Source of the DNA: CAZVEV01 sp964625865
GTDB lineage: Bacteria > Planctomycetota > Phycisphaerae > SM23-33
DNA length: 37,915 nt
Assembly: GCA_964625865.1 (NCBI GenBank)
Contig: CAZVEV010000024.1
Span: forward strand, 1-37,915
Reading direction: 5' to 3'
Below are positions 22,901 through 31,426 of this stretch, piece after piece. Position 1 is the stretch's first letter. Each line of letters opens with the position of its first letter. The translations under genes and the position numbers were made by a program. The notes under the pieces were generated by a model. That model was not told where the DNA came from, made no database searches, and saw only the letters and a program-made list of their open reading frames with translations.

Positions 22901-23912
22901 GCGAGTGCGTGGTCCGTCTGTCCCGCGTATTGCCCTTCTCCGGGTCGGTGGCCAGGTCGGCGGCGTAGTCGACCGGCGTGCGGTTGACCAGCACGAGCAG
23001 CACGCCGTCGACCAAGATGATCTCCTCGGCGCCGGTGGTGTTGGCGTACTCGCGCACGGTCTTGCCCGTCGCGGCGTCCAGGGCGACGGCCGGCCCGGCG
23101 ATGCTCAGCGTCGTGTAGACCTTGTCCCCCACGGCCACCAGACGACGGGGCAGGTTGGCCGGCCCGCTCTTGAGCGGCCAGATGTGCGTATGCCACGCCG
23201 AGATCCGACGCTTCCAGAGGATCGCGCCGTTGAAGGCGTCGCGGGCGATGACCTTCCAGTCGGCGGGCAGTTGCGGAGAGACCGGCGAGCCCTCGTCGAT
23301 GATGTAGAACATCCGCCCGCTCGCCGACACCATCGCCGACATGCTCGCCATGTGGTCGTGATGGCGAGACCACTTGGGCCCGCCCTGCCACTGCATGTGT
23401 CGCGGGGGCCCCACGCGACGGTCGGCCGCCACCGCGTTGCCCGACGCGTCGTGCATGTAGTGCGTCCACTCGTCAATATCATCCGGCCAGGGCTTGACCG
23501 TCTTCCTGCCATCAACAATCGCCACGCCGCGCGGCGCCAGCACGCGCAGGACCTCGCTTATCGGCACGTCTCCCAGGCCGCCAGCCACCACCAGGTTCAC
23601 CAGGTCATCCGCGTACGGCAGGGCCTTGCCGTCAAACCGCGCGACGGACACCTTGCCGCACAGCCCCTTCGCCCGGACATGCTCCCGGGCGGCCGCCACG
23701 TTCTTCGCGTCGGTATCCAGCCCGTGGACGAGATACTGCTCGCCCGCCCGCAGCGCCGCCGTCAGCTTCCCCTCGCCACACCCCACGTGCACCACCAGCC
23801 CGCCGGTGACGCCGGCGGCCTTGAGAATCTCGTCGGCCTCGCCCCCGCGGGCGCCTCCCACTGCAACCAATAGCGCCAGTCCTGCCAACCCGACCCGTGC
23901 GATCAACGTCAT
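19926..23912 (-). CDS. secreted methyltransferase-like / PQQ beta-propeller / LamG protein
   Basis: The product is 1328 aa. Order: signal peptide (1-24), SAM-methyltransferase-like fold (about 25-150; VHVGCGEGKLTAALRAG, VLAPRGVAIVDG), first PQQ/BamB-type propeller with repeated ALDAATGKxxW blades (150-560), linker, second propeller from about 645 (YALDAASGTLRW), a LamG/concanavalin-like domain (about 970-1130; TIAAWVKTSAKDG, WVHVAGVLEAGGKMHVYVNG), and final blades. The ATG at 23912 has AAGGAG upstream. The linker at about 610-640 carries repeat-derived peptides (KVEGSRSKV, DPKSEI). Such giants are common in planctomycetes; a surface carbohydrate-binding or sensing role is likely. A methyltransferase fold on an exported protein is odd and probably not catalytic. 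Confidence 0.88.
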   Translation of the reverse strand: MTLIARVGLAGLALLVAVGGARGGEADEILKAAGVTGGLVVHVGCGEGKLTAALRAGEQYLVHGLDTDAKNVAAAREHVRAKGLCGKVSVARFDGKALPYADDLVNLVVAGGLGDVPISEVLRVLAPRGVAIVDGRKTVKPWPDDIDEWTHYMHDASGNAVAADRRVGPPRHMQWQGGPKWSRHHDHMASMSAMVSASGRMFYIIDEGSPVSPQLPADWKVIARDAFNGAILWKRRISAWHTHIWPLKSGPANLPRRLVAVGDKVYTTLSIAGPAVALDAATGKTVREYANTTGAEEIILVDGVLLVLVNRTPVDYAADLATDPEKGNTRDRRTTHSPHMSKIWAGIRSKRWSHGDRVIRAFDAAGGKALWEREGTVLPLTLASDGKGVYFHDSKAIVALNRQTGKVQWTSEPVPVWQGLHGQGLQSWFAPTLVVHEGKVLFAGGEKTHMSYMGWGSKDIGQDTMTALDAATGKKLWTADHPYSGYNSPEDLFVIDGKVWAGATAKNAASGAYSGHDIATGAKVKNYPPTVKTSWFHHRCYRAKATDRFILCSRNGIEYVDIKTGQWTPHHWVRGGCLYGIMPCNGFTYSPPHPCACFPEAKLFGFTALAAKRSKVEGSRSKVRRLEKGPAYGKTVSDPKSEISGSAWPTYRHDPARTGASAAKVPARIKTGWATKLGGRLTQPVVAGGTLIVADIDRGLVYALDAASGTLRWTHVAGGRVDSAPTLDRGRVLFGSADGYVTCLRAGDGVLAWRFRAAPVDRRIVSFGQVESAWPVSGSVLVQDGVATVVAGRSMFLDGGLRICRLDVETGKLLGEKVLDDRDPATGKNLQVHVRGLNMPVALPDVLSSDGERLFMRSQAMDLTGKRLKLGPGSGHHHLFAPYGFTDDSWFHRTYWLISDGFSGGIGGYGNGKSNPAGRILVKSGTSVFGYGRKPSYYRWSSVIDYQLFALSTSKTAKAPLAKPGGAPPADASGLPGIAFGKSATLDPTRKPLTIAAWVKTSAKDGTILVRGAQAIGFALIVTDGKLRMLLRANKKTHSIASAGPIGTDWVHVAGVLEAGGKMHVYVNGKLGGTVGGVPLLTGDPLIGMKVGCDDTHQLLPAPLVPFSGAMDEVMLFHRALSGEQIGALASKPAKLSAADRKGLVLHLDFKGGKARDQSAGGNHGRISMPKAQTVAGPFGEALVFKPAGAGKTSRPRKAPTDRKRRRGTSGGTKFTWTRDMTIMVRAMAMADGVLFVAGPRDILDEDAAFQKYTVADTQKRLAAQAAALAGKSGGVLQAVDPGTGKALAEYTLASPPVFDGLIVAGKTLYMSTMDGRIIAFDPKAPND

Positions 23913-23944
23913 ATCAAGCTCCTTCGCAGAATGACCAGTTCCTG

Positions 23945-23974
23945 AGCATACCGCATCGACCCATCCGCAGGCAA
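23945..23974 (-). promoter_or_regulatory. promoter of the PQQ/LamG gene
   Basis: On the minus strand TTGCCT (23974-23969) and TATGCT (23950-23945) are 18 bases apart, about 33 nt before the ATG. Confidence 0.55.
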
Positions 23975-23996
23975 TGAAGAGCGCCTTGGTCTTCGA

Positions 23997-24028
23997 TACC
24001 CCACAGGCGGAGCCTGCGGGCGTTTGCC
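23997..24028. repeat. single palindromic repeat, same family as 18761-18910
   Basis: CCCCACAGGCGGAGCCTGCG.. followed by GGCGTTTG matches the unit at 18881-18910 with a one-base gap and a few changes. It lies between two divergent promoters. Confidence 0.65.
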
Positions 24029-24063
24029 CGTCCTGCAATGGACGATGGGACCGGAGACCGGGC

Positions 24064-24091
24064 TTGTCGATCCGTGCGGACGTGATAGAAT
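24064..24091 (+). promoter_or_regulatory. promoter of the GH2 gene
   Basis: TTGTCG at 24064-24069 and TAGAAT at 24086-24091 with a 16-base spacer. Confidence 0.55.
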
Positions 24092-24178
24092 CCCCCCGAC
24101 GGCTCGCGGTCCCGGCAGCAGGTTGGGGCCGCAACGGCGCCTGTCTGAAGACCTCTGATCCGAAAGAGAGATATCCCG

Positions 24179-27124
24179 ATGAATGGACACACCCTCGTGA
24201 TTGCACTTGTTCAGGCGGCGGCCCTGCTTGCGGTGGGCTGCCTTCCGACCTTCGCCGCCAAGCCGGCCTCGGTCCCCCAGACGCTCTCGCTGGACGGAAC
24301 GTGGGAGATCCTGTTCGATCCGGACAACAAGGGACGCGAGGGCGAGTGGCACAAGGACAAGGCCTTCTCGTCGGCCCCCGGGCGGCGGAAGATCGCCGTC
24401 CCCAGTTGCTGGGAAGAGATCGAGAAGGACTACGAGGGGGTGGCGTTCTACCGTCGCACGTTCAAAGTCCCGGCCGCATGGGAGGGCAAGGTCGTCCGTC
24501 TGCAGTTCGGGGCGGTGAACTTCTGCGCCGAGGTCTGGCTGAACGACCAGGCCGTCGGTACGCACGAGGGCGGCTTCACGCCGTTCGAGTTTCGCGTCGA
24601 GAAGATCATCCGCGCCGGACAGGACAACACGCTGACGCTCCGCGTCGCCGGGCCGATCCTCCTGGCCAGCAAGCGGATCGAGGGCGTCGGGGCCATGGAG
24701 ACCCCGCAGTGGCGCGGGGCGATTACGGGGGGGGTGTGGCAGTCCGTGAAGCTGACCGCTACCGGCGAGGTGTACGCTCGCGACGTGTTCATTCAGCCGA
24801 AGATCGCCGACGACACCGTCACGTTCGACGTGGAACTCGTCCATCGCGGCGAGGCGGTCAAGAAGGCCGAGGCGGAGATCACGATCAGGCCGGCGGGCAA
24901 ACCCGAACAGACGGTCGCGACCAGTCGCAAGACGCTTCAGCTCAAACCGGGCGTCACGACCCACCGACGCACGCTGAGCATCCCCAAGGCCGTCTACTGG
25001 TCACCGGACAACCCGCACCTGTATCGCGCCGAGGTGAGCATCCGTTGCGACGGCGCGGTCTCCGACCGCTTCAGCGCCCGCTTCGGCATGCGCGAGTTCA
25101 CCATTCGCGACAAGACGTTCACTCTCAACGGCAAGCCGATGTACCTCAAGGCCACCTTCTTCGAGGGGCTCTACCCGGTCAAGCTCGCCTATCCGGACAG
25201 TCGCGAGATGGCCGTCCGCGAGATCAAGCTGGCCAAGGAGGCGGGCTTCAACATGATTCGCCCGTGGCGCAAGCCGCCGCCGCCGATGTGGCTGGACCTG
25301 GCCGACGAGATGGGCGTGCTGACGGTGGGGTCGCTGGCCATCGAGTGCATGGACTTTCCCGTCGAGTCGGCGCGCCTGCCCGGCTGGGTCGAAAACGAGG
25401 TCCGCCAGAGCATCCTCCGCGACCGCAGCCGCACGTGCGTCGTGCAGTGGGAACTGTTCAACGAACTGAAACGCCCCGTGCTCAAACAGATGCTTCATCC
25501 GATGGCCATGCTCGCCCGCAAGCTCGATCCGACGCGCCTGATCCTCGACGAGTCCGGCGGGTGGGCCCAGGGGGCCAACATGTACCTGCCCCACGAGGCC
25601 ACGCCCACCAAGTTCAACGATATCCACGACTATCCGGGCCAGCAGATCAGCGACGAGGTCTACACCAAGTTGGTGCTGGCCGGCAGCAAGACGCACAAGG
25701 AGATGCGAGCGATGGGCCTCAAGGGCCGCCTGCCCGGGCGAAACGTCGTGCCCGGTCTGATGACGTTCTTCTCCGAACTGGGGTACGGCTCGCTGCCGGA
25801 CCTGGTCGACAACAACGCGCGGTTCGAGAAGATCGGCAATCCGATCGCCCCGCCGACGATCTACCACCGCCGCCTGGCCGAGCAGCACGTCAAAGCGCTG
25901 AAGGAAAGCGGCTTCGACCGGATCTATCCCGACCTGAAGACGTTCTGCCTCGACCAGCAGCGGATCCACGGCGTGGCGAATAAGCGGATGATCGAGGCGG
26001 TGCGGTGCAATCCCGCGGTGGCCGGCTACTGCATCCACGCGCTGACCGCCGGCGACTGGATCATCGGCGCCGGGCTTCTCGACCTGTTCCGCAACCCCAA
26101 GACCTACGCGTACGAAGGTACGAAGGCCGCCAATCAGCCGCGCATCGTCTCGGTCCGCGTGCGGCCGCGAAACGTCTACGCGGCGCGCGGCACGACCATC
26201 ACCGTCACCGGCGTCAACGAGTTGAAGGCCGCCGACGGGCAACTGAAGGTGACGGTCCTGGCCAAGGATGGGACGGCGGTCTTGTCCAGGGCGATGAAGG
26301 TCACTCTCGGATCGGGCATCGGACAGCTCTTCAGCGAGAAGCTGAACACCGCGACGCTGAAGGGGACGTATACCGTCCGCGCACGGATCACGGCGGACGA
26401 CGGTTCGGTGATTGCGGACAACACCTACCCCTTCGACGTGTTTGCCTCGGCCCGGACCGCCGCACCCAAGACGCGCGTCGCCGTGCTCGATCCGACCAAC
26501 GCGCTCAAGTGGTTCCTGAGGAAGTCCGGCGTCCCGTTTGAGGACTTCACGGCGCAGACGGACCCGGCCCTGCCGGTGCTGGTCTCGCGCACCGAAGCGA
26601 AGACGCCGGCCCAGAGGAAGCTCTTCAACGAACTCACGGCGTCGGTCAAGGCCGGCCGAACGGCCGTCTACATCCAGGGCGGCGGGCCGCGCGTCCGATG
26701 GGGCCGGGCGGGCGAAGCCTCCCCTCTGCTGCCGGTCAAGGCGCGCCTCAAGCGGGCGATGGGCAACTGGATATGCATCCCTCGCCTCGTGAACGATCAT
26801 CCGATATTCGACGGCCTGCCCACCAACTGCATGATGGGCCCGATCTACGAGAACGTCTGGGCCCAGGCCACGCTGCAGGACGTCGGCGGCCAGGTGGCCG
26901 CCGGGTCGATCGGCTTTGACTGGTTCCCCGACTACGACCTGAGCAAGCGTCACTACTACGGCCCGGGCGACGTCTGGTGGGGCGCGGACGTGGCGGTCGT
27001 GCCGGTCGGCAAGGGGCGGTGCATCGTCTCGCAACTCCGCCTGATCGGCAACCTGGGCAAGGACCCGGTGGCGGACCGCCTCCTGTTCAACATGATCCGG
27101 TACGCGACGACGCCGATGAAGTAG
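24179..27124 (+). CDS. exported glycoside hydrolase family 2 protein
   Basis: The product is 981 aa with a signal peptide (MNGHTLVIALVQAAALLAVG). Residues about 30-200 form the GH2 sugar-binding jelly roll (SLDGTWEILFDPDNKG, CWEEIEKDYEGVAFYRRTF), then an Ig-like domain, then the TIM barrel (FTLNGKPMYLKATFFEGLYP). The acid/base is E429 in ELFNELKRP and the probable nucleophile E533 in FFSELGYGSLPD. The last 200 residues look like a ThuA/glutamine-amidotransferase-like module (VLDPTNALKWFLRKSG, GGPRVRWG). Family is clear; specificity (galactosidase, glucuronidase or mannosidase) cannot be given. It is divergent from the PQQ/LamG gene, consistent with a polysaccharide-use region. Confidence 0.9.
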   Translation: MNGHTLVIALVQAAALLAVGCLPTFAAKPASVPQTLSLDGTWEILFDPDNKGREGEWHKDKAFSSAPGRRKIAVPSCWEEIEKDYEGVAFYRRTFKVPAAWEGKVVRLQFGAVNFCAEVWLNDQAVGTHEGGFTPFEFRVEKIIRAGQDNTLTLRVAGPILLASKRIEGVGAMETPQWRGAITGGVWQSVKLTATGEVYARDVFIQPKIADDTVTFDVELVHRGEAVKKAEAEITIRPAGKPEQTVATSRKTLQLKPGVTTHRRTLSIPKAVYWSPDNPHLYRAEVSIRCDGAVSDRFSARFGMREFTIRDKTFTLNGKPMYLKATFFEGLYPVKLAYPDSREMAVREIKLAKEAGFNMIRPWRKPPPPMWLDLADEMGVLTVGSLAIECMDFPVESARLPGWVENEVRQSILRDRSRTCVVQWELFNELKRPVLKQMLHPMAMLARKLDPTRLILDESGGWAQGANMYLPHEATPTKFNDIHDYPGQQISDEVYTKLVLAGSKTHKEMRAMGLKGRLPGRNVVPGLMTFFSELGYGSLPDLVDNNARFEKIGNPIAPPTIYHRRLAEQHVKALKESGFDRIYPDLKTFCLDQQRIHGVANKRMIEAVRCNPAVAGYCIHALTAGDWIIGAGLLDLFRNPKTYAYEGTKAANQPRIVSVRVRPRNVYAARGTTITVTGVNELKAADGQLKVTVLAKDGTAVLSRAMKVTLGSGIGQLFSEKLNTATLKGTYTVRARITADDGSVIADNTYPFDVFASARTAAPKTRVAVLDPTNALKWFLRKSGVPFEDFTAQTDPALPVLVSRTEAKTPAQRKLFNELTASVKAGRTAVYIQGGGPRVRWGRAGEASPLLPVKARLKRAMGNWICIPRLVNDHPIFDGLPTNCMMGPIYENVWAQATLQDVGGQVAAGSIGFDWFPDYDLSKRHYYGPGDVWWGADVAVVPVGKGRCIVSQLRLIGNLGKDPVADRLLFNMIRYATTPMK

Positions 27125-27495
27125 TTGTAGGGCGTGCAACGAGTTGGGAGCGTCCCAAACGTGTAGGAGGGTTTTCGCAAGACAGAGAGAGGCGTTCGGC
27201 CAGGCCCGCGCCACATCAGGCGGTCTGTCAGGCCCCGAAGGCGTCGTCAGCATTTGGCCTGCCTGCCGGCAGGCCGGGGGTGGACCCTGTCGTAGATCCT
27301 GAGCTTGTCGAAGGGAGCGAAGTCGAAGGGGAGGCCCCCGGTAAGGTCTTTCGTACTCTCCGAGCCCCGGAGGCGTGACAGAACGTCTTGCCACAACAGG
27401 AGTGGCTTCCGACCCCTTCTATGAGGAACGACGATCTGTCAACGTCATTTCTTGGGGCTGTCCGCACCCACAAGCTCCGCCTCGGAAGGCTGCGC
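27125..27495. other. intergenic region with short repeats
   Basis: No gene is seen. It contains a perfect 14-bp palindrome GCCTGCCGGCAGGC (27261-27274) and a copy of a widespread intergenic motif, CCTGAGCTTGTCGAAGGG (27298-27315), followed by a partial second unit. Confidence 0.6.
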
Positions 27496-27525
27496 TTGAA
27501 GGAGCCACCCGCCGACCGCTATGAT
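27496..27525 (+). promoter_or_regulatory. promoter of the HzsA-like gene
   Basis: TTGAAG at 27496-27501 and TATGAT at 27520-27525 with an 18-base spacer, about 30 nt before the ATG. Confidence 0.6.
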
Positions 27526-27554
27526 AGCAGCAGACCGAAAACCGGAGTGCGATT

Positions 27555-30212
27555 ATGAAAAGTCGATGCGTGATAGTGCTGGTCCTGCTGCTGTTGTCGG
27601 CTGGCTCGGCACGCGCCGCCGGTCGCGCCGAGCGGGCCTGCGCCTTTGCGCGGCGAACGCTGGATTACGTGCAGAAGGGCCGGCCACTGCCGGCGCTGGC
27701 AAGGCGACTGGCCGCCCTGAAGACCCGCGCCGCCAAGGCCCCCGATGATGCGGCGCTGGAGAAGACCGTCCTGGCGCTGCGGCGCGAGATCATCCTGTCG
27801 CATCCGGCGTTGGACTTCCGGGACCTGCTGATCAACAAGCGCCCCGTCTCGGCGGTCAAGAACCACATGGTCGATCACTACCTCGGCCGGTTCAGCCGTG
27901 CCGGCGACGGCCTGGTGGTCCTGCGAAACTGGAAGACGACGCCCCGGGCAACGTACGTGACTCGCGGGCGGATCCCCGTCGGCACGATCACGCATCCGGA
28001 CCTGTCGTTCGACGCCCGGAAGGTGGTCTTTTCCTTCTGCGACCACGCGCAGAAGAACAGTCTGCTTCGCGCGTTCCACCTGTACGAGATCGGCCTGGAC
28101 GGGCGGGGGCTGCGCCAACTGACCGGCGGCAAGGCCGACCCGATGGAAGGGCGGCTCGGGCGACGGACGCAGATCATCGAGGATTTCGACCCCTGCTATC
28201 TGCCCGACGGCGGGATCGCCTTTTCCTCCACGCGCACGATGGCCACCGTACGCTGCGCCAACAACCTGCGGTACAATCCGGCCTTCGTGCTGCATCGCTG
28301 CAACGGCGACGGATCGGGCCTGCGGGCGCTGTCGTTCGGCGAGTTGAACGAGTACGACCCGGACGTGATGGCCGACGGGCGGCTGATCTACACGCGGTGG
28401 GAGTACATCAACCGCAACATCACGACGGTCCACGGCCTGTGGACCACCCGCGACGACGGGACGGGCGTGGGACACTTCTACGGCAATGGCACGATCGACC
28501 CGAACGTGGTGGTTGAAGCCAAGCAGATCCCCGGCTCGCGCAAGGTGGTGGCCTCGGCGGTGGCGCACCACGCGTTCTATCGGGGCACGATCGTCGTGAT
28601 CGATCCGGAGATCGGCGAGGACGGACTCAAGCCCCTGCTGCGCGTCACGCCCGAGATCCCGTTCCCCGAGCAGCGCGGGCGGAGGTATCTGGGCAAGCCG
28701 ATCGTGCCGGATGAGAACGGCATCTACCCGTACGGCCTGCCCTACAACCTCAAGGACAAGACCGCCTACGCCGCCGAGCCGTACCACAAAGCTCCCGGGC
28801 TCTACGCCATGCCCTTCCCTCTGACCGAGAACCTGTTTCTCGTCGCCCGGCAGGATGCGCAGAGGAAACACTTTGGGATATGGCTGATCGACACGCTCGG
28901 CGGGCGCGAACTGATCTACAGCGACCCCAAGACGAGCTGCTGGGCGCCGATCCCGATCAGGCCGCGAACCCGGCCGCCCGTGCGCGCGTCGCTGGTGACG
29001 TCGGACCCCAAAGTCACCGAGGGCACGTTCTATGTTCAGGACGTCTATCAGAACCGTTTCGACAAGACCGGACGCATCAAGCGCGGCACGGTCAAGGCGA
29101 TGCGGATCAACCAACTGCTGGACCAGCCCGCCGAACGCACCATCCCCCGGGGACGCGTGATCTTCGAGATCCCCAAACGCGTCCTCGGCACCGTGCCGGT
29201 CGACCCCAACGGCTCGACCGCCTTTCGCGCCCCGGTCGGCGTGCCGATGCAGTTCCAACTTCTCGACGCGGCCGGCATGGCCGTGATGACCATGCGATCC
29301 TTCGTGTACCTGCACCCGGGCGAGACGGCGGGGTGCGTGGGCTGTCACGAACCCAAAGACGCCGCGCCGCCGATGGCCTTGCAGATCGGCAACGCTAGAG
29401 TGCACACCATCACCCCGCCTAAATGGCGAGACTATGAGGGGGGCTTCAGTTTCGGGCGCACCATCCAGCCCCTGCTGGACCGCCACTGCATTCGCTGTCA
29501 CGGCCTGGACCCAAAAAACGCGATCTCATTTATCGCTACCCCAAAGACGGTGACCTACAAGCAGACGGGGATTTCCACGGACTGGCCCGGCCGAACCACC
29601 GTGCCCGCCACCGTGAGTTACCACTCGCTGCTCGGGCGACCGGGCGTCGTCGCCATCGCCCAGGCCTACAACGAGAACCTCACGAGCAAGCCCTATGACT
29701 ACTTCGCCCACGCGGGCAAGCTCACGGGCATGCTCATGAAGGGCCATCCCGACAAGGACGGGACCAGGCGAGTCCGACTCGATGCGGCGTCAATAGAGCG
29801 GTTCATCGCCTGGCTGGACGTCAATGCACCCTTCTCGGGGAGTTACTCCTACAACCGTCCGGCCAATCGCGGCATCGACCCGGCCGGCGAGAAGGCTCTC
29901 CGCCAACACATCGCCAAAACGCTCGGACCTAAATGGGCCGCCCAGCCGACCGCCGCACTGGTCAACATCGTCGATCCCGACGCCAGCCGCGTCCTGATGG
30001 CGCCGCTGGCGACCGCCGCCGGCGGCTGGGGCCAGGTCAAGGGCTGGACGAGCAAGGACGCGCCGGGCTACAAGGCCACCCGGGCCCTGGTGATGAAGAC
30101 AATCGTCTTCTCCAAGTACAAGGACATCGCCGGCACCTGCGGCCGCGGGAGCAGGAACGGCTGCCTCTGCAAGGCCTGCTGGATACGCGAACAGACGGCC
30201 GGGCCGAAATGA
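27555..30212 (+). CDS. HzsA-related exported dihaem c-type protein with beta-propeller
   Basis: The product is 885 aa with a signal peptide (MKSRCVIVLVLLLLSAGSAR). Residues about 140-560 contain TolB/PD40-like propeller motifs (HPDLSFDARKVVFSFCD, DPDVMADGRLIYTRWEY). Two haem c sites follow: C594-V-G-C-H598, preceded by VYLHPGETAG, and C645-I-R-C-H649. This arrangement matches the planctomycete family related to the alpha subunit of hydrazine synthase, but most members occur outside anammox bacteria and have no shown hydrazine activity. The C-terminus has a Cys-rich CGRGSRNGCLCKAC stretch. GGAG precedes the ATG. The stop overlaps the ATG of the subtilase, so the two are co-translated. Confidence 0.88.
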   Translation: MKSRCVIVLVLLLLSAGSARAAGRAERACAFARRTLDYVQKGRPLPALARRLAALKTRAAKAPDDAALEKTVLALRREIILSHPALDFRDLLINKRPVSAVKNHMVDHYLGRFSRAGDGLVVLRNWKTTPRATYVTRGRIPVGTITHPDLSFDARKVVFSFCDHAQKNSLLRAFHLYEIGLDGRGLRQLTGGKADPMEGRLGRRTQIIEDFDPCYLPDGGIAFSSTRTMATVRCANNLRYNPAFVLHRCNGDGSGLRALSFGELNEYDPDVMADGRLIYTRWEYINRNITTVHGLWTTRDDGTGVGHFYGNGTIDPNVVVEAKQIPGSRKVVASAVAHHAFYRGTIVVIDPEIGEDGLKPLLRVTPEIPFPEQRGRRYLGKPIVPDENGIYPYGLPYNLKDKTAYAAEPYHKAPGLYAMPFPLTENLFLVARQDAQRKHFGIWLIDTLGGRELIYSDPKTSCWAPIPIRPRTRPPVRASLVTSDPKVTEGTFYVQDVYQNRFDKTGRIKRGTVKAMRINQLLDQPAERTIPRGRVIFEIPKRVLGTVPVDPNGSTAFRAPVGVPMQFQLLDAAGMAVMTMRSFVYLHPGETAGCVGCHEPKDAAPPMALQIGNARVHTITPPKWRDYEGGFSFGRTIQPLLDRHCIRCHGLDPKNAISFIATPKTVTYKQTGISTDWPGRTTVPATVSYHSLLGRPGVVAIAQAYNENLTSKPYDYFAHAGKLTGMLMKGHPDKDGTRRVRLDAASIERFIAWLDVNAPFSGSYSYNRPANRGIDPAGEKALRQHIAKTLGPKWAAQPTAALVNIVDPDASRVLMAPLATAAGGWGQVKGWTSKDAPGYKATRALVMKTIVFSKYKDIAGTCGRGSRNGCLCKACWIREQTAGPK

Positions 30213-31402
30213 AGAAGCTCATCCCGGTCATTGTCGTCATCGGCGCGATCGTTGCCGCCAACCTGGCCTGGATCACATTTGGCTACAGTTCCAACGAGAC
30301 CGGCAGCGGCGTCGAGATACTCGTCGTGGACGACTTCGAGACCCGGGGCCTTTTCGTCGAAGTGATGTTCGGACCGGGGGCGCCGCACGGCGAGACGGTG
30401 GCGGACACAGCAAGGCAGTGGTCCCTGGGACGCTGCCCCATCCGAGTGTTCGACGCTTACCTTCGCGACCGCCGCTCGCCGGGGTGGGGCGCCCCCAGGC
30501 CCGGGCGAAGCTACCGGGCGGCCCTGTCCAAGGCGGCAGACTACATCAGCGAGCACCCGGACAAGAAGTTCGTCCTCAATCTGAGCCTCGGCGCCTCACG
30601 GCCTGACCCTCGCGAGAAGGCCCTGCTGGCCGACTTGGCCGACAGGGGCGTGATTATCGTCGCCGCCGCGGGGAATGATGATACCGAAGAGCCTTCGTAT
30701 CCCGCCGCCTACGACCACGTGATCGCTGTTGCCGCCGCGGCGTCGGGCAAGAAGGCGGACTACTCGAACTACGGTCCCCACGTGGACCTGGTCGTCGATA
30801 CCGCCAAGCGCAAGTACGTCACCGAGCAGCGCATTTCGAGCGACGTGACGCGGGTGTCCATCCGAACCGAAGTGGGCACGTCCCTGTCGGCGCCGAAGCT
30901 GGCGGGGATGCTCGCGCTGGCCTGGGACGCTGACCCGCACAAGACGCGGGAGGACCTCCTGTCGGCGATGACCGGTGCCTGCTTTCCCATGCAAGGCGAC
31001 GAGCACTACGGGCAGGGCAATTTAGGTAAGGGCCGACTCGACGACTACGCCATGATGTTCGTCCACAGCCCTGTCCCCACGCGAATGGCCCTGCTCCTGC
31101 TGGCCGAACTCGTCCTGCTTTTAGGTATACACATCCTCTTCTCCCGCAAGACGCGTCGTTTAGGTATCGTCACCTTCTTCCTCTTCGTCCTGGGCGTCTT
31201 CATCGCCTGCGTCCTGTGCGGCCTGGCCGACACGCTGATCTGGGGCTACACGTTCACGGCCCTGGCCTACGCCCTGTTCCTGGGCCTCTACCTGTTGCTG
31301 CGGATCGGCCCGCGCGCTGCGAAGAAGGAGCAGGAAGAGGACCCGACGGACGAACCGTGGGATCAAGACCTGTGGACCGCGACCGCCGATCGTGCGTCGT
31401 GA
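30209..31402 (+). CDS. membrane-anchored subtilisin-like protease (S8)
   Basis: The product is 397 aa. An N-terminal membrane segment (residues 4-22) is followed by the S8 domain: catalytic Asp in ILVVDDFE (D41 or D42), His60 in PHGETVADT, oxyanion Asn156 in AAAGND, and Ser225 in GTSLSAPKLAG. The domain is compact. Residues after about 290 form three hydrophobic helices (LLLLAELVLLLGIHILF, VTFFLFVLGVFIACVLC, FTALAYALFLGLYLLL) and an acidic tail, so the protease is held in the membrane at both ends. It overlaps the HzsA-like gene by four bases (ATGA), suggesting it processes or regulates that protein. No propeptide is visible. Confidence 0.88.
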   Translation: MKKLIPVIVVIGAIVAANLAWITFGYSSNETGSGVEILVVDDFETRGLFVEVMFGPGAPHGETVADTARQWSLGRCPIRVFDAYLRDRRSPGWGAPRPGRSYRAALSKAADYISEHPDKKFVLNLSLGASRPDPREKALLADLADRGVIIVAAAGNDDTEEPSYPAAYDHVIAVAAAASGKKADYSNYGPHVDLVVDTAKRKYVTEQRISSDVTRVSIRTEVGTSLSAPKLAGMLALAWDADPHKTREDLLSAMTGACFPMQGDEHYGQGNLGKGRLDDYAMMFVHSPVPTRMALLLLAELVLLLGIHILFSRKTRRLGIVTFFLFVLGVFIACVLCGLADTLIWGYTFTALAYALFLGLYLLLRIGPRAAKKEQEEDPTDEPWDQDLWTATADRAS

Positions 31403-31426
31403 ACCGAATGCTCCGCGGGGCGACGA

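Noticed and set aside
30210..30212. UGA at the end of the HzsA-like gene as Sec
   Set aside because: It overlaps the start of the subtilase gene in the common ATGA arrangement; no tail homology or SECIS-like hairpin at suitable spacing.
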